Below are positions 9,847-18,989 of a DNA stretch of 64,000 bases, in pieces. The DNA is from Stackebrandtia endophytica. Lineage in GTDB: Bacteria; Actinomycetota; Actinomycetes; Mycobacteriales; Micromonosporaceae. Within the stretch, counting starts at the first letter, position 1. Each line of letters starts with the position of its first letter. Made by a program: the position numbers and the translations under genes. Location of the stretch: contig NZ_VFOW01000001.1 of the NCBI RefSeq assembly GCF_006716355.1, positions 3,782,001 to 3,846,000 of the forward strand. Reading direction: 5' to 3'. Under the pieces are notes generated by a model that was given only the letters and a program-made list of their open reading frames with translations, searched no databases and was not told the DNA's origin.

Positions 9847-12800
9847 TTACAGCAGATGTAGGTTCGGGTTCTTGTCAGTGTCGTTGAGTGCACGTGCCGT
9901 TCCACGTGTGTCCAGTAGCAAACTTGGCGCGAGCAGCAACGCCTCGGTCTGATACTGCAGGTGATTGGTCAAGAGGATCGTTACGTCTGCTTGTGCGGCC
10001 GCGGCCTCCCAGTCGGTGACTTTGTCGACCGTTTGCCCCCTGACAGTCCAATCACTTATGTGGGGATCGTGGTACTGAAGCGAAGCCCCGCCTACCAACA
10101 ACTTCGCCGCAATAGGTTCGGCCGGGCTCTCTCGTTGATCTGCTATGTCAGCCTTGTATGTGATGCCCAGTAGGAGGATACGTGATCGTGACAGCGCCAA
10201 ACCCTTGGTGTTCAGCAGTTCTACTGCTCGATGCACCACGTAATCAGGCATTCGGTTGTTGATCTCTTCTGCGAGTTCAACGAAACGGAACGGGTATCCG
10301 AGCGCTCCTTTAACCCGGTGGGAGAGATAGTTCGGGTCGATGGGGATACAGTGTCCACCGACTCCGGGGCCCGGGTAGAAGGCTTGGAATCCGAACGGTT
10401 TTGTGGCCGCAGCCCCGATGACGTTCCACAGATCGATACCAAGCTCGTGACAGAAGACCGCCATCTCATTCACCAGAGCGATGTTGACATGTCGGTAGGT
10501 GTTCTCCAGCAGCTTTGCCATCTCTGCTTCCCGAGTGCCCTTGGTGCGGACCACGGTGTCGACGAACTTTCCGTAGAAGGCGGCGGCGGCATCGCTGCAC
10601 CGGGCAGTCAACCCACCGACGACCTTTGGGGTGTTTCGGATTCCGAACGTCTGATTGCCCGGGTCCACTCGCTCAGGTGAGAACGCCAGCGAGAAGTCAA
10701 TGCCGGCGGCCAGGCCGGTGGATTCAAGGATTGGGCGCACCACCTCGTCGGTGGTACCCGGATACGTCGTCGACTCCAGGATGACCAGTGCCCCCGGTTG
10801 CAATTGAGCAGCGATGGTTTCGCTGGCACTGACGACGGCGCGAAGGTCCGGTCCACCATCGTTCGACAGTGGAGTGGGGACGCAGATCACGATGGTTGCC
10901 GCATGCTTGTGGACCTGTGGGTCACAGGTGGCCGTGAAACCACTGGCCAACATCTGTTGCACATCCGCATCGGAGATGTCATCGATGTGGGACCTGCCGG
11001 AGTTGAGTGCGGCGACGGTCTCGGGGTTCACGTCGAACCCGACGACCTTCAGCCCGGCTCGGCTGGCCTCCCGGGCCAACGGCAGCCCGACATAGCCCAT
11101 TCCGACAACGGCGAGGTCGGTCGTGGTGGGGGTGATGTTCATCGTCCGGGGTCCTTGCGTCGCGACTGCGTTCCGTGGTCGGAGGGACCGACGTCCTCTC
11201 CAGAGGGTTGTTCCCGTCAGGTGCGGCCACACCTGGCTGAATAAGCTAAGCCGTCGTTGCAACATTCGCATGATCCCTGCCGGTGTGGGCACAACCGTTT
11301 CGATGATAAGCCGGGCTGAACCGACCTTGAGTTTGACCCTGCGAGGTATCACATCGATAACGCTTGTGGACGTCCATTGGCCACCGGTGAGTGAGAGGGA
11401 GAAACGGGCCTGCGGATTGAGTCGAGGAACCTTCACGGTGACCTCACAGCGGCCACGGGGAAAGCTGACGGGTGCGGTTTCGAATGTGCCGGTCGGTGTT
11501 GTCACGCAGGGCAGCTGCTGCGGCGACCTGCCAGAACGGTGAAGTTCGACGCGAACCGCCTCCTTCGGAAGCGAGACCGCAGGAATCTGTCCGCTCAATA
11601 CGAACTTGCGTCTACGCCGGACAATCCTTGACGGGATTGTGATTATGGACTGGGATCGTTGTGACCCGATATCGAAACTGAGGTTGCCGAACGGCTTTGT
11701 GAAGTAGGTGGTTATGGTCCTGATATCACCGGAATGGGAGGAATGCGCCATCCTCGGGCTATCGGAAATGGTGACTCGGGGAGAACGCCGTGCACCCACT
11801 CGGACTCGACGCCTGACTCCGTTGTTCTCGACATCGAGGAACAGATCCCAGATCCCCGGGGCCCGAAGAAGCTCGTCGATGACGTCAGGAGTCAGGCCGA
11901 CGCTGAAGGCGTGGCCGTCGGCTTGCCACGTCGTTGTTGTTGGAAGGACGAGTTCAGACAACCCGTCACGGCTCACCAACATGCCGGTCACCACTCCGGC
12001 ACGACCCGACAGTCTGTCAACGCTCACCGTCCCGGTCGCCCGAAAGCCCTCGGAGATCCATTCGGCCGAGTCGACTTGATGTGTGACCGCGAGGTGATCG
12101 GTCACGTCGAAGAAACGATCGGGGACGTCACCCTGCCGAAATCCCGGGTAGGTCGCGTACACACGACCGGCGTCGACGACCACCTCATAGGGCTGTGACT
12201 CCAATTGAAAACGCATGATCGCAACGGCTGCGTCGAGATCGCCGCGTCGAATCAGTTCCAGCCGCAGTCGGTCGGCGGCGGGAAGCGATTCATACACGGA
12301 CTCATCACACCACCTGACGACGAATCCTCGGAACTCGTCGAATGCCGCCTGCCGAAGTTGGGGATCGGTTTCTCGCGCGAGGTGTTCCAGGAATTCTCGC
12401 TGCTCGCTCTGAAAGTGCCGACGCAACAACAGGTCGCGGCGCGCGCCCGCAGGCACCAGGTCGGGGATCAGCGCGAACATCCGCCGAAGCATCGGCAGGC
12501 GTCTGGTCGCGCCCGACGAACGTTGGGTGTTGTTCCCACCGTCATCACGCAGCCGGGCGTAATAACAGTCATACGACGCCAACACCGAGATGACCTGTGC
12601 CTTCAGGTAGGCGGTCGCGACGAACGGTTGGTCTTGGCCGACCGGCAGGTCCGTGGGGAAACGAAGGCCGAGCTCTTCGATCAGGCTTCTTCGGAACAAC
12701 TTCAGCGGGTTCAGCGCCCAGTAGACCCTCGAATCGAATACCGAGGCTCTCGCCTGGTCACGGCTGAACATCGTTTGGGGGACCACGCGGCCACCAACAC

Positions 12801-13173
12801 CGACCATCTTTCCCAGGACGATGTCCGAGTCATGCCGCCTGGCGGTTGCCAACATGCGTTCCAGTGCCTCGTCACCGAGGTAGTCATCGGCATCGAGGAA
12901 GAACACGTACTCACCCCGAGCCAGTTCCAACCCCCGGTTGCGGGGCCCGGCAGGACCACCCGAGTTGGGTTGGTGTTCCACACGCAGTCGGGGAAACCGG
13001 GGGGCGGCCTCGTCGAGATACTCGGCGGTGCCGTCGGTCGAGCCGTCGTCGACGACGATCAGTTCGCACTTGTCATCGGGCAGAGACTGCCGCGCCACGG
13101 AGTCCAGACACTCGCGCAGGTAGGGCATAGCGTTGTATGCCGCCACGATGACGCTGATGTCGGGTTGGTCCAT
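9847..13173 (-). CDS. GT2 glycosyltransferase fused in frame to a nucleotide-sugar dehydrogenase
   Basis: One uninterrupted frame of 1108 residues. Residues 1 to about 230 are a GT2 domain (ISVIVAAYNAMPYLRECLDS, LIVVDDGSTDGT, YVFFLDADDYLG). Residues about 230-670 are helical and then beta-rich. From residue 678 a complete UDP-sugar 6-dehydrogenase follows: VVGMGYVGLPLA Rossmann loop, ICVPTPLS, FSPERVDPG, and the catalytic cysteine in GVGGHCIPIDPNY near residue 942. This class oxidises C6 of UDP-GlcNAc/ManNAc-type sugars to uronates using NAD. The dehydrogenase part alone would be 431 residues, the normal full length, and has its own ATG with AAGGA nine bases upstream. The frame may therefore make a fusion, two proteins, or both. 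Start ATG at 13173 was preferred to GTG 13179. First gene of the minus-strand operon. Confidence 0.85.
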   Translation of the reverse strand: MDQPDISVIVAAYNAMPYLRECLDSVARQSLPDDKCELIVVDDGSTDGTAEYLDEAAPRFPRLRVEHQPNSGGPAGPRNRGLELARGEYVFFLDADDYLGDEALERMLATARRHDSDIVLGKMVGVGGRVVPQTMFSRDQARASVFDSRVYWALNPLKLFRRSLIEELGLRFPTDLPVGQDQPFVATAYLKAQVISVLASYDCYYARLRDDGGNNTQRSSGATRRLPMLRRMFALIPDLVPAGARRDLLLRRHFQSEQREFLEHLARETDPQLRQAAFDEFRGFVVRWCDESVYESLPAADRLRLELIRRGDLDAAVAIMRFQLESQPYEVVVDAGRVYATYPGFRQGDVPDRFFDVTDHLAVTHQVDSAEWISEGFRATGTVSVDRLSGRAGVVTGMLVSRDGLSELVLPTTTTWQADGHAFSVGLTPDVIDELLRAPGIWDLFLDVENNGVRRRVRVGARRSPRVTISDSPRMAHSSHSGDIRTITTYFTKPFGNLSFDIGSQRSQSIITIPSRIVRRRRKFVLSGQIPAVSLPKEAVRVELHRSGRSPQQLPCVTTPTGTFETAPVSFPRGRCEVTVKVPRLNPQARFSLSLTGGQWTSTSVIDVIPRRVKLKVGSARLIIETVVPTPAGIMRMLQRRLSLFSQVWPHLTGTTLWRGRRSLRPRNAVATQGPRTMNITPTTTDLAVVGMGYVGLPLAREASRAGLKVVGFDVNPETVAALNSGRSHIDDISDADVQQMLASGFTATCDPQVHKHAATIVICVPTPLSNDGGPDLRAVVSASETIAAQLQPGALVILESTTYPGTTDEVVRPILESTGLAAGIDFSLAFSPERVDPGNQTFGIRNTPKVVGGLTARCSDAAAAFYGKFVDTVVRTKGTREAEMAKLLENTYRHVNIALVNEMAVFCHELGIDLWNVIGAAATKPFGFQAFYPGPGVGGHCIPIDPNYLSHRVKGALGYPFRFVELAEEINNRMPDYVVHRAVELLNTKGLALSRSRILLLGITYKADIADQRESPAEPIAAKLLVGGASLQYHDPHISDWTVRGQTVDKVTDWEAAAAQADVTILLTNHLQYQTEALLLAPSLLLDTRGTARALNDTDKNPNLHLL
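11142..11156 (-). promoter_or_regulatory. internal ribosome binding site and ATG for the dehydrogenase half
   Basis: On the minus strand AAGGA (11152-11156) stands nine bases before an in-frame ATG whose first base is 11142. Translation from here gives MNITPTTTDLAVVGMGYVGL, a canonical dehydrogenase N-terminus. This argues that the dehydrogenase was once, or still is, a separate cistron joined by loss of the upstream stop. Confidence 0.5.
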
Positions 13174-13351
13174 GACCACTCTTTCACGTGATGACGCAGA
13201 AGCGCCAGGGTTATCTCTTGGGGCGAAATGCTGACTGCGCTAAGTTGAGACACCTTGACTCAGTGAGCGGGAACTCTCATGTTCCTAGCATTAACGCGCT
13301 CCGCCCCGGCACGGTTGAGCCCTGATCGCGACTTTATAGAAGGGCCTACCA

Positions 13352-14461
13352 ATGTTCGAACGATTCCTTCGACTGAAGGTGATCGTCCCCGTGCTTGCTG
13401 CGATGACGGCGATATCAATCGCGGCTTATGTCGGATTCGGGCTGACCGGCCTTGTCGTGATGATCACATGCTGGCAGTTGATGTTGTTCGGGGTCGTGGC
13501 AATGGTCGCGCGTGGCCAGCGTCTCCTTTTGCGGGACAACCGGGAACAGCTGAAACGGGCCAATCGTCAGCTGGCGGACCGGGCGACCGCCGAGGCTGCG
13601 CGACACGATGAGCTTCTGCAGCGGTTGATCGGCCTGTCGCGTGAGGTCGCAGCCGAGCGGCGGCAACGCACTGAGGAACATCGGGAAACCCAGGCATGGC
13701 GGAAGGGCGCCGGAGCTCAGCTTAAAGCGCTGGAGGACAAGTACGCGACCTCAAGCGAGCTGCGCGAGTTGGTCGAGAAGCACTCCGAGAAGATGACTTC
13801 TCAGGTGGCGGTCACCGGGCGAAAGCAATACGCGAAGGTCGACGCGCTGTCGGCGCTCTATTATGGATTGCGTCCTCCGAAGCCGTTTCCCACCCTGGCG
13901 GGCTGGGCAGCCTCGCCCGACCTGCTCCGTTACCTTTTCAACCTCGTCCATGACGAGCGTCGGAGTTCCGTCATCGAGTGCGGTAGCGGAGTGACCACAT
14001 TGGTCATGGCGTACGCGATGCGGGAACTGGGCGGCGGCAAGGTGATCGCATTGGAGCATCTCGCCGAGTTCGCGGAGCAGACACGCGGCTTGCTGGAGGA
14101 GCACGGTGTCTCCGAATGGGCCGAGGTCTACCATGCCCCGTTGACGGATGTGAAGATCGACGGTCAGTCCTGGCAGTGGTACGACCTCACCCGCATCCCC
14201 GAGTCCGAGTATGACCTTCTGGTGGTCGACGGCCCCCCTGCCACGGTGGGGGAGAACGCCAGGTTCCCGGCGGTGCCCATGCTCCAGGACAGATTGAACG
14301 TGGATGCGGTCGTGGTGTTGGACGATCACGAAAGACGAGAGGAACGCGCGATCGGAAAACGGTGGCGCGAACAGCTGTCCGGTTGGCGTCCACGGTACCC
14401 CAAGCACGACAAGGGAACCCTGGAGCTGCGTAGTCCGGAAGCCGAAGCTCGGCGGCTATGA
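13352..14461 (+). CDS. membrane-anchored coiled-coil protein with class I methyltransferase-like domain
   Basis: 369 residues; ATG with GAAGGG six bases upstream. Residues 1-55 hold two membrane spans. Residues about 60-150 are a long charged coiled coil (QLKRANRQLADRATAEAAR and following). Residues about 160-369 resemble an SAM-dependent methyltransferase: VIECGSGVTTLVMAYAM fits motif I, GKVIALEHLAEF the strand-2 acidic end, and DLLVVDGPPA motif IV. The same fold occurs in capsule-locus proteins of unknown substrate, so O-methylation of a glycan is plausible but unproved. The N-terminal plan matches the small protein at 6914-7276. It is divergent from the GT operon and its last six bases overlap the convergent sulfotransferase-like gene. 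Confidence 0.8.
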   Translation: MFERFLRLKVIVPVLAAMTAISIAAYVGFGLTGLVVMITCWQLMLFGVVAMVARGQRLLLRDNREQLKRANRQLADRATAEAARHDELLQRLIGLSREVAAERRQRTEEHRETQAWRKGAGAQLKALEDKYATSSELRELVEKHSEKMTSQVAVTGRKQYAKVDALSALYYGLRPPKPFPTLAGWAASPDLLRYLFNLVHDERRSSVIECGSGVTTLVMAYAMRELGGGKVIALEHLAEFAEQTRGLLEEHGVSEWAEVYHAPLTDVKIDGQSWQWYDLTRIPESEYDLLVVDGPPATVGENARFPAVPMLQDRLNVDAVVVLDDHERREERAIGKRWREQLSGWRPRYPKHDKGTLELRSPEAEARRL

Positions 14462-15004
14462 CCGGTTGTGCTTCGTCGCCCATTCCTCCCGGGCGGCGAC
14501 GAGGTCACCACCCGCCCCGATCCGGTCCAGGAATGTGGTGAAGCCCGGCTCGATGTCTTCCAGCTGGAGTGTCATGTGGGGACGGTGGCGAAGAAACTCG
14601 GTGATGTTCGCGGTCACGGTGTCGACGTAGTCCAGGCAAACGGCCCTGCGCTGGTGCTCGGGCCATTCTGATCCGCGGACGATGATTCCCTGGCGGTACG
14701 CACGGATGATTCCGGCGCGTTGGGTTCCGTCCCAACGTTTTAGGAAGCTGTCGGCCGTGGCAGCGCGGTCACGGAGCAAGTGGACATAAAGGACAGATCG
14801 GTCGTCGTAGTGCGTGCCCAGACGTCCAAGGAACCAGCTGAGCCGATTGTCGGCCTCGATATGGTTGACCGGATAGTCGAATCGTGCCTCGCCGTGTTTC
14901 GAGGCACGGGTTTCGTGGCCGGCCGAGTAGTTGGTGATGTATTGGCAGGCGCGGGTGAAGGTGACGGTGCCGCACCGTCCCGTGCCCAGAACGAAGACGT
15001 TCAT
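14456..15004 (-). CDS. sulfotransferase-like P-loop protein
   Basis: 182 residues from ATG 15004. The frame stays open upstream to 15280, but MNVFVLGTGRCGTVTF is the natural start of a sulfotransferase-family fold: a first strand followed by a G-x-G-R-x-G-T loop that binds the 5'-phosphosulfate of PAPS. Further features are a buried strand SVLYVHLLRDRAATADSF, corresponding to the 3'-phosphate binding R/S region, and a C-terminal helix. At this length it is shorter than most carbohydrate sulfotransferases (about 250-300), so it may be a minimal or divergent member, and a sulfur-transfer role is unproved. Neighbouring glycan genes make a surface polysaccharide a reasonable acceptor. Confidence 0.65.
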   Translation of the reverse strand: MNVFVLGTGRCGTVTFTRACQYITNYSAGHETRASKHGEARFDYPVNHIEADNRLSWFLGRLGTHYDDRSVLYVHLLRDRAATADSFLKRWDGTQRAGIIRAYRQGIIVRGSEWPEHQRRAVCLDYVDTVTANITEFLRHRPHMTLQLEDIEPGFTTFLDRIGAGGDLVAAREEWATKHNRS

Positions 15005-15421
15005 GCGAAGTATCGGTTCCCGATCCGCTCGTGAAAGTGTCGTGGCCGGTGACTCTACCTCGGGACCATGCTTGATCCGTGCGGCGATTCCCTCTGCGGG
15101 CTGCAACGAACTTGAACGGACTGGATCAAGACTTCCACCTGAGCCCAGGCAACGTCGGCGTTGGCGTTCGATGCCATCGATCAGCTTTTGTGCTATATGG
15201 ATCTCTCGTCCATGGGCCAATGGGAACGATATTGGACAGATGTGACCAGAATGCACTGACCATTTGGGAAGTATGCGCAAAAGTATTGAATCCCAGTCAA
15301 TCGAGCAATGTCGAGATAACGGGCAAGGTGTTCCAAATCGGGCTTGAATCTTGACTATGGCTTGATTATGGACCCCTGAGTTGGCGATCCGTGATCTTGT
15401 GGTCTAGATTCGTGACCCACA
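15005..15421. other. intergenic stretch without a recognised gene
   Basis: The minus-strand frame of the sulfotransferase-like gene runs open to 15280, but nothing protein-like was recognised there. From about 15240 the composition becomes more AT-rich, with several TTGA-type hexamers (for example TTGAAT near 15346 and TTGACT near 15352), a likely promoter area for the LamG gene. No well-spaced -35/-10 pair stood out. Confidence 0.4.
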
Positions 15422-15527
15422 CGGAATCCCCGGCACGGGTTCACACACGGTGATCGTTCGCCCCAGTCGATCGCTATGCCCCTGCCCGAATGTGCTCTGT
15501 GGAGCACTGCTGCCCTTGGATGTGCCC
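15422..15527 (+). promoter_or_regulatory. conserved two-part leader element, copy A (upstream of the LamG/DNRLRE gene)
   Basis: Three blocks here recur in the same order upstream of the lipoprotein gene at 25163. Block 1 (15422-15442, 21 bases, identical in both copies) can fold as GAA-t-CCC/GGGTTC. Block 2 (15483-15497) begins TGCCCGAATGTGCTC. Block 3 is GGATGTG (15518-15524), just before the start codon. Distances between first bases are 61 and 35 here against 59 and 35 in copy B. Block 2 forms the hairpin GTGCTC-tgtg-GAGCAC; in copy B the loop differs and the stem is kept through a G-U pair. GGA of block 3 can act as the ribosome site. This suggests a structured 5' leader or, alternatively, an ECF-type promoter (GGAAT) plus leader. 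Confidence 0.6.
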
Positions 15528-18500
15528 GTGACCCCTGTCGCCGCGCGCCGACGACTGTCAGTAAAGAACCTTGTCCTGGCTCTGGCCGGTGGTGCGATGT
15601 TGGCTCCGCTGCTGGTGGTGACCACACCTGATGGTGCTCATGCTGATCCGGCTTCATCGTGTCCCGACGACGACCAGCCGATGGTCAGTGGCGAGGCGAT
15701 GGCAACGCGGCTGGCCATCGAATGCGCTGTTGAGGTCGAGGTGGTCGAGGAGAGCACCGAGTTTGGCGGGGTCTTCGCCCAACCAGATGGTGAGATGATC
15801 CTTCGCATCGGTGCCGAGCCGTACCGGGCGCGTGATGAATCCGGTCGGTGGGCGGAGATAGACACCGATCTCGTGGTCAACGCCGACGGTTCGTTGTCGC
15901 CGGAGAACACGCTGACTGATGTGGTCTTCTCCGGTGGTGGAGACGATCCTTTTGCGACCTTGAACCAGGACGGTAAGACACTCGGATTGCGGTGGGTCGA
16001 TGCTCTCCCGCAACCTGTGGTGTCGGGCAACGAGGCGACCTACCCCGGGGTTCTTCCCGACGTAGACCTGGTGGTCAGGGCCCTTCCCGATGGCTTCTCG
16101 CACGACTTTGTCGTGCACACCGCTGCGGCCGCCGCGAATCCCCAACTGGCCCGAATCGACATGGTGGTCGAGCACAACGGCCTAGACCTCTCCGTCGCCG
16201 CCAACGGCGCCATCGAAGTGACCGACGCCGACACCGGAGAGCAGTTCAGCGTCGCTCCGACCCCGATGATGTGGGACACGCCCACGACGGGGGTCCAGAC
16301 GTTCGCGAGTAGTACCGCTGCGGAACAACAGGTTGCCGAACTCGGAGTCGAGTTCGTCGGAGACGTCCTCACCCTCACCCCCGACACCGAGATCCTCACC
16401 GGTGACGACACGCAGTACCCGGTCATCATCGACCCGATCTGGTCGGGCAAGAAGCGGGATGGCGAGTGGGGGATGGTGTGGTCGAACTTCCCCGGTCAGA
16501 TCAGTTGGAAGGGTTCAAGCCCAGCACTCGGAAACGGAAGCAACAACGGTGATGCGGGCGCGGGCCAAACCTGCGACTCCTACACCCAGCTGAACTGCGA
16601 TTCGATTCCATACCGCATCCGGTCGTTCTTCCGGATGAACACCGAACCGGTGACCCGCAACGCCAACCGGCAGGTGCTATCCGCGAACTTCAAGATCCTG
16701 CAGAAGCACTCGGCCAGCTGCAGCGCGGGCAAGGCCCGTCTGTGGCGGACCGCGCAGATCACCGCCTCGCATTCGTGGAATAACCAACCGTCCTGGCTGA
16801 GTGACACGGCAGATTCGGCGGCCAACGCGAACAATGGTGGTTCCTGCGGCGGAAACAAGTACGCGAAGTTCGACGTGACGTCAATCGTCAAGAAGGTCGC
16901 CACGTCGCAGAACTACTCGGTCACCTTCGGGCTTCGGGCGGTGAACGAATCGCCGTCCCCGGCCTTGGCACAGTGGCGGCGGTACGACTCGTCCACGGCC
17001 GTTCTGGAGATCTCGTACAACTCCTATGCCCAAGTCCCAACCAATGTGGATACACATGGCAAGGGATGTTCGACGGACCCCGCCAACCCGTTGACCTTCA
17101 CGACGGGCTCGGTCAAGTTCACCGGTATTCCCCGTGACCCGGATGGCAAGGTGTACCCGCAGTTCCGAGTGCGAGAGGCTACTGGTGACGTCAACATTCG
17201 CAGCTATCAGCCGCCGGCCACGGCGACCAGCGGTAAGGCCTTTACCTGGACTGCAAACCCACCATTGGCAGATGGTGACTATCGGTGGCGCATGAGGTCG
17301 GGCGACAACTACGCCAAGAGCGACCAGCCCTACAGCTCCTACACCGCCTACTGCTATTTCACAGTGGACACCGAGCCCCCGGCGCAGCCCGAGGCCATCT
17401 TGTTGGACGATGATCCTGTTCTCGGGGAGAGCGTGAGCTTCGAACTGACGGGTCCTATTGACACGCAGGAGTTCCACTACAGCCTGACCCATGGACCGAG
17501 CCAACGGGTCACCGCCACCAACGGCAAGGCGACTATCAGTGTCACGCCGCCGACCACAACCATCGATCACATCCTCCAAGTATGGGTACGGGACGAGTCG
17601 GGTAATGAATCCCGTCGCTTTGACCTGTTGTTCACCACCAGACTTCCCGGTGAAATCAGCTGGTGGCCGTTGGCCGGTGACGGCGCCGACCTCGGCCCCG
17701 GCGGCAATGACCTGGAGATTCCCGAAACCGCCGAGTGGGTTGACGATTCGTTCGGACAGTGGCAATCCGCGATGCAACTGGATGGGGAACGTTGTGCCTC
17801 CAGCCTCGGTTCCGTTGTCGACACCGCGAGGTCGTTCACGGTCTCCGCATGGGTGAAGCTGGACAACAAGGACTCGGACAAAGTGGTGGTCTCTCAGGCC
17901 GGAATTAACCAGTCCGCCTTCTACCTGCAGTACCGGCAGGAAACCGATGCATGGCACTTCGGCGTGCCGGGCGCCGATGAACCTGAGGTGGTGAGTTGGG
18001 CGGTCGCCAAGTCGTCGGTGCCGGCGCAGCTGGGCACTTGGACTCACGTGACAGGCACTATGGACGCTACGAACCGAATGGTTCAAATCTATGTGGACGG
18101 CATACTCCGTGGAGAGGCCGCCATGTCGTTTCAACCATGGGCTTCCGACGGCGAAACCTGGGTCGGCTGCTCCGCGTCCAGCAGCGGTACCTGGTTTCCT
18201 TTCACCGGCGCGGTCCATGATGTGCGGTTGTTCGATGGAGTGGTGACAGTGGAGCAGGCCGGCGCGATTGCCGCGACTCCAGCGGCGTATTGGTCGCTTG
18301 ATGCCACCGGTGTTGACTCGATTGGTGGAAACAACCTCACATTCCACGGAGACCACGAGTGGGTTCCGAATCGTGATGATCGACCTGAGACGGCATACGG
18401 GCTTGAATTGGGCAACGGTGGGCACGCTGTTGCCGAAAACGTGTCGGTTCGCTCAGACGAATCCTTCACCGTGATGGCCTGGGTGAATCTGAATAGCAAA

Positions 18501-18938
18501 TATGACACTCAATCCATCGTGAGTCAATCTGGTGAAATGCGTTCAGCGTTCAAGCTTGAATATGGCGGTAATTCTGATCGGTTTATCTTCTCTATGGCGC
18601 AGAATGATTCTGATCTTCCTAAATGGAATCATGCGTACTCCGAGACTAGTCCACAGATCGGCCAGTGGTATCACATAACGGGGGTATACGATGCGGCAGC
18701 GAATCGAATGCATCTATATGTGAACGGCATGCTTGAATCTACGACAATTAGTTCGACCGAGCCATGGCACGGGGATGGATTCACTTTCATTGGTGCGGCT
18801 GGAAACAGTACTGATGGTGCGGTCAATAATTTCGCAGATGCGGTTATCGACGACGTCGCGATATACACCGGAATCCTTGACGAACGCCGGATTCGAATGG
18901 CTGGCTGCGATCCAATAGCGACCGGTTGCGTTCCGTAG
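15528..18938 (+). CDS. secreted DNRLRE/LamG-domain wall protein
   Basis: 1136 residues from GTG 15528, a start supported by alignment of its leader with the one before 25163. A signal peptide is visible (RRRLSVKNLVLALAGGAMLA, then AHADPASS). Residues about 50-300 are beta-rich, as in the lead region of actinobacterial RHS partner proteins. Residues about 310-500 resemble a DNRLRE domain (SFFRMNTEPV, RLWRTAQITASHSWNNQPSW). Residues about 708-904 and 918-1117 are two LamG/concanavalin-like jelly-roll modules (SFTVSAWVKL, GTWTHVTGTMD, YVDGILRGEA and equivalents). LamG modules usually bind carbohydrate or host ligands. It lies 51 bases upstream of the RHS gene, the usual actinobacterial pairing, so the two are probably co-expressed and displayed on the wall. 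Confidence 0.85.
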   Translation: MTPVAARRRLSVKNLVLALAGGAMLAPLLVVTTPDGAHADPASSCPDDDQPMVSGEAMATRLAIECAVEVEVVEESTEFGGVFAQPDGEMILRIGAEPYRARDESGRWAEIDTDLVVNADGSLSPENTLTDVVFSGGGDDPFATLNQDGKTLGLRWVDALPQPVVSGNEATYPGVLPDVDLVVRALPDGFSHDFVVHTAAAAANPQLARIDMVVEHNGLDLSVAANGAIEVTDADTGEQFSVAPTPMMWDTPTTGVQTFASSTAAEQQVAELGVEFVGDVLTLTPDTEILTGDDTQYPVIIDPIWSGKKRDGEWGMVWSNFPGQISWKGSSPALGNGSNNGDAGAGQTCDSYTQLNCDSIPYRIRSFFRMNTEPVTRNANRQVLSANFKILQKHSASCSAGKARLWRTAQITASHSWNNQPSWLSDTADSAANANNGGSCGGNKYAKFDVTSIVKKVATSQNYSVTFGLRAVNESPSPALAQWRRYDSSTAVLEISYNSYAQVPTNVDTHGKGCSTDPANPLTFTTGSVKFTGIPRDPDGKVYPQFRVREATGDVNIRSYQPPATATSGKAFTWTANPPLADGDYRWRMRSGDNYAKSDQPYSSYTAYCYFTVDTEPPAQPEAILLDDDPVLGESVSFELTGPIDTQEFHYSLTHGPSQRVTATNGKATISVTPPTTTIDHILQVWVRDESGNESRRFDLLFTTRLPGEISWWPLAGDGADLGPGGNDLEIPETAEWVDDSFGQWQSAMQLDGERCASSLGSVVDTARSFTVSAWVKLDNKDSDKVVVSQAGINQSAFYLQYRQETDAWHFGVPGADEPEVVSWAVAKSSVPAQLGTWTHVTGTMDATNRMVQIYVDGILRGEAAMSFQPWASDGETWVGCSASSSGTWFPFTGAVHDVRLFDGVVTVEQAGAIAATPAAYWSLDATGVDSIGGNNLTFHGDHEWVPNRDDRPETAYGLELGNGGHAVAENVSVRSDESFTVMAWVNLNSKYDTQSIVSQSGEMRSAFKLEYGGNSDRFIFSMAQNDSDLPKWNHAYSETSPQIGQWYHITGVYDAAANRMHLYVNGMLESTTISSTEPWHGDGFTFIGAAGNSTDGAVNNFADAVIDDVAIYTGILDERRIRMAGCDPIATGCVP

Positions 18939-18989
18939 CGGACTGCCTCACTCCTTTACTTTAGATTTCGCAGACACGGATGGTGCCCT

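Noticed and set aside
16881-18425. 514-codon minus-strand open frame
   Set aside because: Antisense to the LamG protein, no recognisable domain and no ribosome site.
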